DNA of 9,338 bases, taken from positions 1 through 9,338 of the forward strand of contig JAHRFX010000010.1 in assembly GCA_019084405.1 (NCBI GenBank), in the 5' to 3' direction. A model generated the notes under the pieces. The model did not search any database. It was not told the DNA's origin and was given only the letters and a program-made list of their open reading frames with translations. The stretch comes from Methanobacterium sp. GTDB lineage: Archaea; Methanobacteriota; Methanobacteria; Methanobacteriales; Methanobacteriaceae. This document shows positions 1-6,525 of this stretch, piece by piece; within the stretch, counting starts at the first letter, position 1, and every line of letters starts with the position of its first letter. A program made the translations under genes and the position numbers.

Positions 1-25
1 GTTGATTACTTAATTTTTTTCACTG
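1..25. repeat. Left terminal inverted repeat of the IS630-type element
   Basis: Begins GTTGATTAC and ends CACTG. It matches the inverted copy at 1354-1378 in 19 of 25 bases. The transposase stop codon (10-12) lies inside it. The repeat could extend beyond the window edge. Confidence 0.6.
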
Positions 26-1332
26 TTAATGAATTTTGAGATCCAGTTTTCATAAAATGATGTTTCCCCTATTATTTCTTTAAATAGTTCTTCAAAAGCT
101 TTTTTTAGTTCTTCTGCGTTACTATAATTGTTTATTGATATGATGCCTTTTATTTTTCTCCAAACATCTTCAATTGGGTTTAGATCTGGAGAATATGGTG
201 GTAAAAATATTAAATTAATATTTAGGATTTCAGCTATTTTTTTGGACTAATTTAGTTTTGTGCACCCTGTAATTATCTAAAATTATGTTTAATCTCTTTT
301 CTTTGTGTAAATAATTGATTATTTCACTTGTATTGATATTTTCAAGTATTTTATCTCTTTTTATCCTGTCGATTTTACGTATATTCGTTATTTCTTCTCT
401 GTTGCAACGTTTACTGATTTTTTGGATTTTTTCGTTTTGAGTTAAATTTTTATTGTCAAGGTTGTGGATAGTTTTTTCTCTAAATCTAGTTTCACTCATT
501 TGTTTTTCCATTAAAATAGATGTTGTATAGTTTGTTGTTAAATTACTGTTGTTTAAAACTTTTTTTTAGTAATTTTTATGCCTATATCATTTGACATATT
601 CATTATTCTCATTTGTACGATGGTTTTTGAAAGTTCATGTGCTTTGGTTGTGGGTGAAAACTCGAAATAAGAATTACAATTTACTCCTTGTAATCCTGTA
701 CCGTTTAATTTGAATTGTTTTGGATTTTTTTTGATTATATTCTTTGTTCCAGGTAAATACAGTGTTCTACGCGAGTTTGTCGTATTTTGAACACCTACTG
801 AATCTAAAAAAGCCAAATATTCATTATTTAAATCTATTTTGTGTAAGTTTTTTTTTAATGTTTCTTCAGCATTTTTGGGTTTTTTATTGTAAATAGGGAA
901 TGGTTTACCGTAATTTAAGTTTAATTTTTTTTTAGATATTTCCCATGTCTGTTTGTAAGAATAATTAACCCCATATTTGTCATTAATTAATTTTTGAACC
1001 TCACGAACACTGTAGTTCTTTTCTGAGTTAATTATTATTTCTTTTAGCTCTTCGAATTGTTTATTTGTTAATAAACTAGGTCTTCCACCACCATACTTGG
1101 GAATTAAACCATCAAAACCTTCTTCATTATATTTTTTTAACCAATTGAATCCAGTTTCTCTAGTGACGCCCACAAATTTTGCGGCATGTGAAATTGGTTT
1201 TTTTTGCATCACCATTTTCAAAAAAATAGCCCGCTGATAAACCTTAACACTAATTCTAAGCTCAGAAATAATCTCATCTAACTCGTGAATAGTTAAATGG
1301 TTCTCAATTTTAATTTTGCTTTTCCCTGCCAT
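10..1332 (-). pseudogene. IS630-family transposase, split by two frame changes
   Basis: DDE transposase that would cut and paste the surrounding element. It starts at the ATG at 1330-1332. Residues about 35-85 form a helix-turn-helix with the KKPISHAAKFVGVT motif, followed by a second HTH-like segment. The catalytic acids appear to be D in FLDSVG, D in IILDNYRVH and E in PDLNPIEDVW, the last within the typical IS630 motif LPPYSPDLNPIE. The first reading frame stops at 553-555 just after a run of eight A (coding strand; 560-567). A -1 slip there joins it to the frame covering 511-240. A second change, at seven A (237-243), must be +1 to reach the final frame that ends at 10. The first shift sits on an A AAA AAG heptamer and could be programmed; the second looks like a lesion or read error. 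The reconstructed protein is of ordinary length for the family. Confidence 0.85.
560..567 (-). other. Possible programmed -1 frameshift site (A AAA AAG)
   Basis: On the coding strand the frame reads ACT AAA AAA AAG TTT TAA. Slipping back one base on A AAA AAG avoids the nearby stop and gives an uninterrupted path of about 20 codons into the next transposase segment. This heptamer is the established -1 slippery sequence of several IS families and dnaX. Function here is inferred from sequence alone. Confidence 0.4.
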
Positions 1333-1353
1333 AGAAAAATATTTGTAATTAAT

Positions 1354-1378
1354 CAGTTAAATAAGTTTCGTAATTAAC
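1354..1378. repeat. Right terminal inverted repeat of the IS630-type element
   Basis: Read on the minus strand it starts GTTAATTACG and ends AACTG, mirroring the left end. The next two bases are TA, the usual IS630 target dinucleotide. Confidence 0.6.
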
Positions 1379-1389
1379 TATATATAGTT
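1376..1389 (+). promoter_or_regulatory. Candidate promoter of mobB: palindromic TATA element
   Basis: AACTATATATAGTT is a perfect 14-bp palindrome with an archaeal TATA core about 45 bases before the mobB start. The IS630 end lies within it at 1378, so the insertion either split the promoter region or helped to build this palindrome. A Shine-Dalgarno AGGTG at 1421-1425 sits six bases before the ATG at 1432 and decides that start over the TTG/ATG-type codons just upstream. Confidence 0.45.
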
Positions 1390-1431
1390 TTTAAGCAAGA
1401 TTTTAAGAGGTAAGGAAAGTAGGTGTTAAGA

Positions 1432-1710
1432 ATGAAGATCGTGTCAGTAGCTGGTACTAAGAATACGGGTAAGACCGCTCTGGTAACCATTTTGGTGAGT
1501 GAGCTGGTTAGAAGAGGTTTTAGAGTAGGTACTGTTAAACACACCCACGTTAAACTGGACTTGGAAGAGAAAGACACTTGGAAGCACCGCGAAGTAGGAG
1601 CCCAGTTAGTAGTGGGAGCAGGTGGCGAAGAAACCTTCTTCATCACCAACGAGAGCACCGACCTGGAAATTGCCACCACGACGGTATCATCCCACAAGAG
1701 TACGAGATGA
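1432..1710 (+). pseudogene. mobB: Truncated MobB (molybdopterin-guanine dinucleotide synthesis protein B)
   Basis: MobB is a GTP-binding P-loop protein that assists nucleotide attachment to molybdopterin for Mo/W enzymes such as formate dehydrogenase. The start at 1432 (MKIVSVAGTKNTGKT) has a good Shine-Dalgarno. The Walker A motif GTKNTGKT is at residues 8-15, and VGTVKHTH plus DTWKHREVGA are characteristic MobB segments. Recognisable MobB sequence ends after about 80 residues, near ESTDLEIA, about half the usual length. From about 1671 the DNA is moaA read in another frame, giving an unrelated tail that stops at TGA 1708-1710. The 3' half, expected to carry the VVLEGFK-like part, is missing. 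The gene is therefore broken by a deletion or chimeric join with its downstream neighbour. Confidence 0.85.
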
Positions 1711-2516
1711 CAGCAGATGAAATATTCAAAATAGCTACGATTGCTCGTCGAGTTGGAGTGGATAAGATCAGACTTTCCGGGGGGAACCACTTATCCGGGG
1801 GGACGTGGTTGAGATAGTGGATAAAATATCGTCTCTTGGGTTTAAAGACGTTTCTTTAACTACCAATGGAACTTTACTCGATAAATATGCCGAAGAATTG
1901 GTAAAAGCTGGGCTTAGCCGGGTTAACGTGAGTTTTGACACCCTCAACCCCCAGACTTATCACTTCATAACCAAAAGGGATTACCTGGAAATGGCTAAAA
2001 ATGGTATTAAAGCTGCGGTGGAAGTGGGATTGTATCCGGTAAAAGTAAATATGGTGGTAATGAAGGGTGTGAACGACCACGAAATATGGGATATGTTCCA
2101 CTTTTGCCGAGACCAGGGAGTGGTGCTGCAACTCATTGAACTTCTCAAAACTGAAAACTGTCCGGATGCTGACTTTTTTGACGATTACCACTTTGAAATG
2201 AACGGACTGGAAACCCAACTGGAAGAGTTATCTGACCGGGTGAAAAAAGGCGCTTCATGCAGGATCGGAAGAAGTACTTTTTGAAAGGGGGGAAATTGAG
2301 GTGGTGCGTCCTATGGATAACACTCAGTTTTGCCAAAACTGTACTCGACTCCGTATAACCCCCGAAAGTAAAATTAAACCTTGTTTACTAAGAAACAACA
2401 ATCTAGTGGACATTATAAAACCGATCCGACTCGGTTATTCTGATGATGATCTAAAAAAGCTATTTTTAGAAGCCATAAAAAACAGAAAACCGTACTACGA
2501 TGGATGCAGCCACTAA
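1671..2516 (+). pseudogene. moaA: MoaA (GTP 3',8-cyclase), N-terminally truncated and frameshifted
   Basis: MoaA is the radical-SAM enzyme that converts GTP to 3',8-cyclo-GTP in the first step of molybdenum cofactor synthesis. The sequence begins abruptly at the third cysteine of the radical-SAM motif (CHHDG); the preceding two cysteines and the start codon are absent. Further on are the SAM-binding GGEP segment, SLTTNG, the barrel strands, and the C-terminal GTP-side cluster CX2CX13C (FCQNCTRLR...KPC). Three single-base deletions break the frame: GGGGGG at 1779-1784 (seven G restore SGGEPLIRG), AAAAAA at 2243-2248 (seven A restore KKRRFMQDRKKYF) and GGGGGG at 2287-2292 (seven G restore GGEIEVVRPMDNT). 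After correction the protein is continuous to TAA at 2514-2516. The homopolymer positions suggest read error, but the missing 5' end is a real loss or a chimeric join. Confidence 0.88.
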
Positions 2517-2541
2517 TTCCTTTACATCCACAATAATAATT

Positions 2542-2570
2542 ATGTTGATAGAATAGAATGTTGATAGAAT
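2542..2570. repeat. 16-bp tandem repeat interrupted by the IS5-type element
   Basis: The unit ATGTTGATAGAATAGA occurs at 2542-2557 and again from 2558. The second copy is cut by the IS after GATAGAAT and is completed by AGA at 3548-3550. Before insertion there would have been two exact adjacent copies between moaA and modE. Their role, if any, is unknown; a regulatory direct repeat is possible. Confidence 0.6.
2563..2570. repeat. Target site duplication, left copy
   Basis: GATAGAAT directly before the left inverted repeat, identical to 3540-3547 directly after the right one. The target lies in a short tandem repeat, but only a true duplication explains a copy on each side without assuming a third repeat unit. 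Confidence 0.7.
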
Positions 2571-3539
2571 GGCTCTGTAGAAATCCCTAAAAACTTACAG
2601 ATTCCAAGCGTTTTGCATGTAGATAAATATTATAACAGTTGTTTCGATGTTTGGTTTCTTTGTTTCTCAACCTATCACTTCTACTTTGATTTTTATCACC
2701 GAATACTCTCTTTAACACAGATATAACAGTTTCTGAAGGGTTTCTACGATTATATTGCTTTTTATTGAATAAAGATTGTGAGCTTAAACGGTATTTGCCT
2801 TTTTTTATTCTTTTCTTGGCAGGTATCATGCTGTTTGCCTTTAATTCTTCATGTATGATTTTATGTATATTCTCACTGTCAAACGCTTTGTCTAAACTGA
2901 ATCCTATAGGCTTATATTTACTAGCTTTTCTTATAGTTGGTATTGCATCTTTCGAATCGTGCCTGGGTCCTCTTGCTACTTTTTGAGCGAGAATTACTTG
3001 CGTAATGGTGTCGATTACTATTTGGTTTTTAGAGTAACTTTTACTCTTCTTCTTTGTTTGGTTTTCAATTTTTTTTAGCATAATGGGTGCTGGCATGGTC
3101 TTGTGAATGCCCTGTTCCGTCAATTGCTACCCATGGCTTTTTTATATCAAATAATTCAATTGTTTGCTCTAGCATTTCGTTGAAAAAGTGTGAACCGAAT
3201 CGTTTGAAGAATTTTTGTAAAGTTGTGAAGTGTGGAATTTCTTTTAAACCAATCAGTTCTTGTAATTTTGGCATTAATTTAATTACTTCCACCATTTCAC
3301 AGTATCTAAGTCTTAAACGTTTCATTAAACATAACAAAGCCATTAATTGGTGTTGCGTGTATGTTTGCTTTGAATTTTCGCACGAATAGGCTGGTAAAGA
3401 CATTTCAGCCACTTTAAATGCTACTAAAGTAAATTTTATTAACTCCTTTCGACCTAAATATTCCACGAGATCACCCCTTATGTATATTGTTAATACACAA
3501 TATGTGATCCCATAATACTTACACGATTTCTACAGAGCC
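2571..3539 (-). mobile_element. IS5-superfamily insertion sequence, 969 bp
   Basis: A complete element in outline. It has perfect 15-bp terminal inverted repeats (GGCTCTGTAGAAATC at 2571-2585, inverted at 3525-3539) and a direct repeat of the target, GATAGAAT, at 2563-2570 and 3540-3547. A single transposase gene lies on the minus strand. Length, ends and the YREK motif of the protein fit the IS5 group. An 8-bp duplication resembles the ISH1 subgroup, but the subgroup is not certain. It separates the moaA remnant from modE. Confidence 0.88.
2587..3466 (-). pseudogene. IS5-family DDE transposase, one frameshift
   Basis: Transposase of the surrounding element. The GTG start at 3464-3466 is preceded by a strong Shine-Dalgarno (AGGGGTGA on the coding strand). 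The N-terminal helical region is followed by the first catalytic D in WVAIDGTGHSQD, the second in SLDKAFDS, and the third as E in YNRRNPSETVISVLKR. That last segment fits Y-x2-R-x3-E-x6-K exactly. The frame breaks at eight A (coding strand; 3069-3076): seven A would give HYAKKIENQTKKK and one continuous protein of about 292 residues ending at 2587. The required change is +1, so it is not the usual -1 slippage and is more likely a mutation or a base-calling error. Confidence 0.87.
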
Positions 3540-3547
3540 GATAGAAT
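3540..3547. repeat. Target site duplication, right copy
   Basis: GATAGAAT, the same as the left copy at 2563-2570. Confidence 0.7.
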
Positions 3548-3572
3548 AGACAATAATTAAGTTCAAATTTCT

Positions 3573-3583
3573 TTAAAATATAT
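3573..3583 (+). promoter_or_regulatory. Possible TATA box for modE
   Basis: TTAAAATATAT lies 29-39 bases before the ATG at 3612 and would place the transcript start only a few bases before the Shine-Dalgarno, which is tight. Sequence-based suggestion only. The IS upstream may have displaced the native control region. Confidence 0.3.
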
Positions 3584-3611
3584 GCAACGAAGTAATTTGA
3601 GGAGAGTTTTA

Positions 3612-4304
3612 ATGACAAAATCTGGAAATGGACCAGAATATAAGTTAGAAATAGGAGATAAAATTGTTCTTCTTAACAATAAAAAGTACGAACTTTTAAA
3701 ATATATCGATTTATACGGTTCCATTACCAAATCTGCCTATAAAACTGACATTCCCTACCGAAGTGCCCTTAAATATCTGGAAAATTTAGCTGAAGAAGCT
3801 GGAAATCCATTAGTATCTACTCAAAGAGGAGGTAAAGGTGGAGGTGGCGGTAGTAGACTTTCAAAAACGGGTAAACTATTTTTAAGAGAATATAGAAAAG
3901 TCAGCAGTGTTTTAGACATGCATGTTGACGTTAACGAAATTGAGAGTAAAATTTCTGAAATTGACGAAGATCATAAGATCATTATTGTTCACTTGGATGA
4001 TAAAAAGGTTATCTTGCCCCTTAGAGGAGACTTTAAGGTGGGAGATGATGTTTTAATTCTAATAAGTCCAGAAGACATTTTTTTAACTTTAGAACCGCAG
4101 AAGTCCAGTGTAAGAAACATTTTTAAGGGTAAAATTACGGGACTAAATCTAAAGGATCAAATAGTACGGTTAAACGTGGATATTGGTAAAATTAATCTCT
4201 TTGCTGATGTAACCGAATATGCCCGGGAAGAAATGTCTTTAGATCTTGGAAAAGAGGTATACATTAACTTTAAAGCAGCTGCAATTGCAGTTATTAAGCT
4301 TTAA
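3612..4304 (+). CDS. modE: ModE-type molybdate/tungstate-responsive regulator (wHTH plus TOBE)
   Basis: An intact 230-residue protein that probably binds DNA in response to molybdate or tungstate and controls oxyanion transport, cofactor synthesis or formate dehydrogenase genes. The start at 3612 is chosen because GAGGAG at 3599-3604 sits at proper spacing; an in-frame ATG at 3582 has no such site. Residues about 22-62 form the LysR-like winged HTH (YRSALKYLENL). The glycine-rich wing RGGKGGGGGSRLSKTG at 72-87 is a ModE hallmark. Residues 165-230 look like a TOBE domain (FKGKITGLNL ... AAAIAVIKL), the oxyanion-binding module. Residues 118-160 may be a divergent second TOBE copy. It converges on the nuoF remnant with five bases between their ends and lies downstream of mobB-moaA, which fits a Mo/W role. 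The ligand is inferred, not shown. Confidence 0.85.
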   Translation: MTKSGNGPEYKLEIGDKIVLLNNKKYELLKYIDLYGSITKSAYKTDIPYRSALKYLENLAEEAGNPLVSTQRGGKGGGGGSRLSKTGKLFLREYRKVSSVLDMHVDVNEIESKISEIDEDHKIIIVHLDDKKVILPLRGDFKVGDDVLILISPEDIFLTLEPQKSSVRNIFKGKITGLNLKDQIVRLNVDIGKINLFADVTEYAREEMSLDLGKEVYINFKAAAIAVIKL

Positions 4305-4309
4305 TTGAT

Positions 4310-5298
4310 TTAACTATTTTCTTCTGCATGGATGCGTTCTATGGCATCGTACTTGCCAGAGCACAGTTCAATGCATGTTCCGCATTTTATACACTTGTTG
4401 GTGTCAATAAAATGTGTTTTCTTTTTTTCGCCAGCTATAGCCCCAACCGGATATGATTTAAGGCAAAGCATGCATCCATCACATTCTTCATCTATAACAC
4501 GGTAGTTAATCAGTTCTTTACAGTGAAAAGCAGGACATATTTTTTCGTTGATGTGAGCTTCGTATTCGTCACGGAAGAAATTTATGGTAGTAAGAACCGG
4601 GTTTGGAGCAGATTGACCCAACCCACCTAGGGATCCAGACTTGATCCCTTTAGACAGTTCCATTAAAAGTTCAACATCACCGGGCCTGTCTTTTCCCTCG
4701 ATTATTTCCGTTAAGATTTCCAGCATCTGCTTAGTTCCCAATCTACAAGGCACACATTTGCCGCAGGACTCATTCTGGGTGAATTCCAGGAAGTATCGGG
4801 CAACTTCTACCATGCAGTTGCGGTGGTCCATTACCACTAATCCACCGGAACCCATAATGGCTCCAGCCATACCCAGAGAATCGTAATCAATAATAGTGTC
4901 CAGAAAAGAAGAAGGAAAACATCCTCCAGATGGGCCTCCGATTTGAACGGCTTTAAACTTTTTTTCAAGAGCTACATCCCCACCAATATCGAATATAACT
5001 TCCCGGAGAGTGGTTCCCAGTGGTACTTCAATGAGTCCTGTATTTTTAACATCACCCCCAGAGAAAAAGTTTTAGTTCCTTTACTACTGTCCGTGCCGTG
5101 TTCGGCAAAGCTATGGTCGCTTTGCTGGAATATTAAAGCGGCACTAGCCATGGTTTCCACGTTGTTAATTACCGTTGGCTTTTCCCACAGCCCTGAAGTA
5201 GTGGGAAATGGTGGTCGAGTACGGGGCATTCCTCTTTTTCCTTCAATTGAAGCGATTAGTGCTGTTTCCTCACCGCAAACAAAAGCTCCGGCTCCTCG
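4310..5298 (-). pseudogene. NuoF/HndC-like flavoprotein subunit, C-terminal remnant
   Basis: C-terminal part of a NADH-binding FMN/Fe-S subunit of the NuoF, HndC or HymB type, as found in NAD(P)-linked hydrogenases and formate dehydrogenases. It starts inside the motif RGAGAFVCGEETALIAS and continues through GMPRTRPPFP, QIGGPSGGCF, and the [4Fe-4S] segment ESCGKCVPCRLGT. A 2x[4Fe-4S] ferredoxin tail follows. One base is missing in CCCCC at 5055-5059 (six restore FSLGGDVKNTGLIEV). Two expected cluster ligands are replaced: SLGGLGQ where the family has SLCGLGQ (fourth cysteine of the NuoF cluster), and CLKSYPVGAI where CLKSCPVGAI is expected in the first ferredoxin cluster. About 330 codons remain. 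The N-terminal part, including the glycine-rich NADH/FMN-binding region, is deleted at the join with nuoE. The frameshift, deletion and lost ligands together suggest a pseudogene. Confidence 0.85.
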
Positions 5299-5564
5299 AC
5301 TATTTGTGGGGCTCCCTTTACGTGACAGGTTGTCCCTTTACAGACCATGATGTGCTTCTTACCTTTGGGTGTGAATCGAAACTGAGTGTAAAATGTTGCC
5401 ACCCCATATATTTCACTTTCAGGAACTCCTGTAAATATAGAAACTTCTTTCATGGTGCCATCCGACAAATAACCCTGATTGGATTGAATTTCCTGCAATA
5501 TTGGAATCAAATCTGATTTTCCACCATTATAAGCAGATAAAATTTCGTTTAAGTCTTTCTTCAT
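5292..5564 (-). pseudogene. NuoE/HndA-like [2Fe-2S] subunit, N-terminal half
   Basis: N-terminal half of the thioredoxin-fold [2Fe-2S] partner of NuoF-type subunits (NuoE, HndA, HymA). The start is ATG at 5562-5564 with GGAGA (5571-5575, minus strand) at good spacing; a GTG-led start at 5582 is less well placed. The family segments SNQGYLS, VYGVATFYTQF-like (IYGVATFYTQF) and the first cysteine pair CKGTTCHVKGA (C-x4-C) are present. After QIVEE the sequence changes to nuoF in another frame, so the second cysteine pair and about 70 residues are missing. The frame runs on into the nuoF DNA to about 5256, adding a meaningless tail. Gene order nuoE then nuoF is the usual one, so the join is an internal deletion across the two genes. 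Confidence 0.85.
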
Positions 5565-5579
5565 CAAAATTCTCCATCT

Positions 5580-5603
5580 CACTGGTTATAAAAAAAACCA
5601 GTG
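5580..5603. promoter_or_regulatory. Inverted repeat in the nuoE leader (operator or hairpin)
   Basis: CACTGGTT, eight bases, AACCAGTG: perfect 8-bp arms at 5580-5587 and 5596-5603. It lies between the predicted nuoE TATA box and its start codon, about where the transcript begins. It could be an operator for a dimeric regulator such as the nearby ModE-like proteins, or a 5' leader hairpin. No second copy was noticed in the window. Confidence 0.5.
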
Positions 5604-5632
5604 CGAGTTGCTAATTAAACATTGCAAATCCA

Positions 5633-5645
5633 TTTAATATAATTT
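5633..5645 (-). promoter_or_regulatory. Candidate TATA box of the nuoE-nuoF operon
   Basis: On the minus strand AAATTATATTAAA, an archaeal-type TATA element, would put the transcript start near 5608, just upstream of the inverted repeat at 5580-5603 and about 45 bases before the nuoE start. Confidence 0.45.
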
Positions 5646-5701
5646 ATGTGGAGTACTTGGATAAATTTTAGATGAGAAAAATTAATCAACCTAAAAACAT
5701 A

Positions 5702-5712
5702 AATTTATATAG
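5702..5712 (+). promoter_or_regulatory. Candidate TATA box of fdhD
   Basis: AATTTATATAG is a close match to the methanogen box A. It predicts a start near 5732-5735 and a leader of about 30 bases. The Shine-Dalgarno AGGAG at 5754-5758 precedes the GTG at 5765 by six bases. It is divergent from the nuoE promoter within the same 200-bp intergenic region. Confidence 0.55.
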
Positions 5713-5764
5713 TAATCATTAGAAAAAGGCCGGTGAAGATAAAATAAAGTCACAGGAGTTTTAA

Positions 5765-6496
5765 GTGATTAAAAAAATAAAAGCCATACAGGTTGCTGAA
5801 AAAGCTCAGGAAATAGATGATCTTGTGGCGATGGATGCCAAAATGGAGCTTGCTGTGAACCAGCAAGTGGTAGGGAATTTCTATTTAAGTCCCAGCGATC
5901 TGGAAGACTTTGCCCGAGGATATTTACTTGACGAAGGACTGCTTGATCCCGCCCAAATTAAGAGTATTGAGTTAGAAGATTCTATTATACAAGTAACCCT
6001 AAAAGAAAAAGATTTTCAGGTCAAAACTGGTTCTATGGCCTGTTATGACGGATGGGTGCATAAAGAAGAACCTTTACCAATGGTAGAATCATCATTTCAA
6101 GTGGATAAAAATAAAATTTTGAAGTCCTTTGACCATCTTATTGACCAGGCCAAGGTGTGGAAAAAAACCGGTGGCACCCACGTAGCCGGGCTGGTTAGTA
6201 AAAATAGTTTCATTGTTAGAGAAGATGTCAGCAGACACGTGGCCGTTGATAAAGTAATCGGTGCCGCCTATTTAGAGGGTGTAAACTTTAAAAAGAGTTT
6301 TATGGTCTGTAGCGGCCGTATTCCACCAGATAGAGTGGTTAAGCTGGTAAATGTGGGCATCCCCATCATGGTTACTAAAGCCGCCCCCACAATACAGGGG
6401 TTAAAAGTAGGAGAAGCAGCAGGTTTAACGCTCATTGGATTTCTTAGAGACGGAAGATTCAATATTTACACCCATCCCCAGCGAATTCTAGTTTAA
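5765..6496 (+). CDS. fdhD: FdhD, formate dehydrogenase accessory sulfurtransferase
   Basis: FdhD passes sulfur from a cysteine desulfurase to the Mo/W bis-pterin cofactor and is needed for active formate dehydrogenase. The 243-residue protein is intact and of near-normal length for an archaeal FdhD. It starts with GTG at 5765, supported by AGGAG six bases upstream. Family motifs are the block KKTGGTHVAGL (133-143), EDVSRHVAVDKVIGAA (153-168), CSGRIPPDRVVKL (182-194), GIPIMVTKAAPT (198-209) and the C-terminal GLTLIGFLRDGRFNIYTHP (220-238). The loop that carries CxxC in the E. coli protein reads ACYDGW, so only one cysteine (Cys93) is present; in E. coli the first of the pair is the essential one. 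It lies divergent from the nuoE/nuoF remnant and converges on hxlB with 29 bases between. No frame damage is seen. Confidence 0.92.
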   Translation: MIKKIKAIQVAEKAQEIDDLVAMDAKMELAVNQQVVGNFYLSPSDLEDFARGYLLDEGLLDPAQIKSIELEDSIIQVTLKEKDFQVKTGSMACYDGWVHKEEPLPMVESSFQVDKNKILKSFDHLIDQAKVWKKTGGTHVAGLVSKNSFIVREDVSRHVAVDKVIGAAYLEGVNFKKSFMVCSGRIPPDRVVKLVNVGIPIMVTKAAPTIQGLKVGEAAGLTLIGFLRDGRFNIYTHPQRILV

Positions 6497-6511
6497 AACA
6501 GATATAGTGAC

Positions 6512-6525
6512 AATAAAAAAAAATA
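6512..6525 (-). terminator. T-run terminator of hxlB
   Basis: Nine consecutive T on the minus strand (A run at 6515-6523) begin directly after the hxlB stop codon at 6526-6528, fitting U-tract termination in archaea. Confidence 0.5.

Larger units (their letters stand above)
1..1380 (-). mobile_element. IS630-type insertion sequence, left edge at window start
   Basis: An AT-rich element that carries one transposase on the minus strand. Imperfect terminal inverted repeats are visible: bases 1-25 and the reverse complement of 1354-1378 agree at 19 of 25 positions. The right end is followed by TA at 1379-1380, as expected for IS630 elements, which duplicate a TA target. The matching left TA would lie outside the window, so the left boundary is not proved. 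The element lies directly upstream of the mobB promoter. The transposase needs two frame changes, so this copy is probably not autonomous unless one shift is programmed and the other is a sequencing error. Confidence 0.8.

Noticed and set aside
1374..1790. Minus-strand open frame across mobB
   Set aside because: It is antisense to MobB and MoaA motifs that are unmistakable on the plus strand, and has a low-complexity composition.
1432..2516. A natural MobB-MoaA fusion protein
   Set aside because: The two parts are in different frames at the join, both lack essential halves, and MoaA has further frameshifts.
3060..3080. Programmed -1 frameshift in the IS5-type transposase
   Set aside because: Joining the two frames needs +1 at the A run, not -1; the -1 frame does not lead into the catalytic segment.
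2765..3389. Plus-strand open frames within the IS5-type element
   Set aside because: They lie opposite the transposase, whose YREK and DDE motifs are on the minus strand.
4943..5516. Plus-strand open frames opposite nuoE/nuoF
   Set aside because: They mirror the clear NuoE/NuoF coding on the minus strand and show no recognisable domains or ribosome sites.
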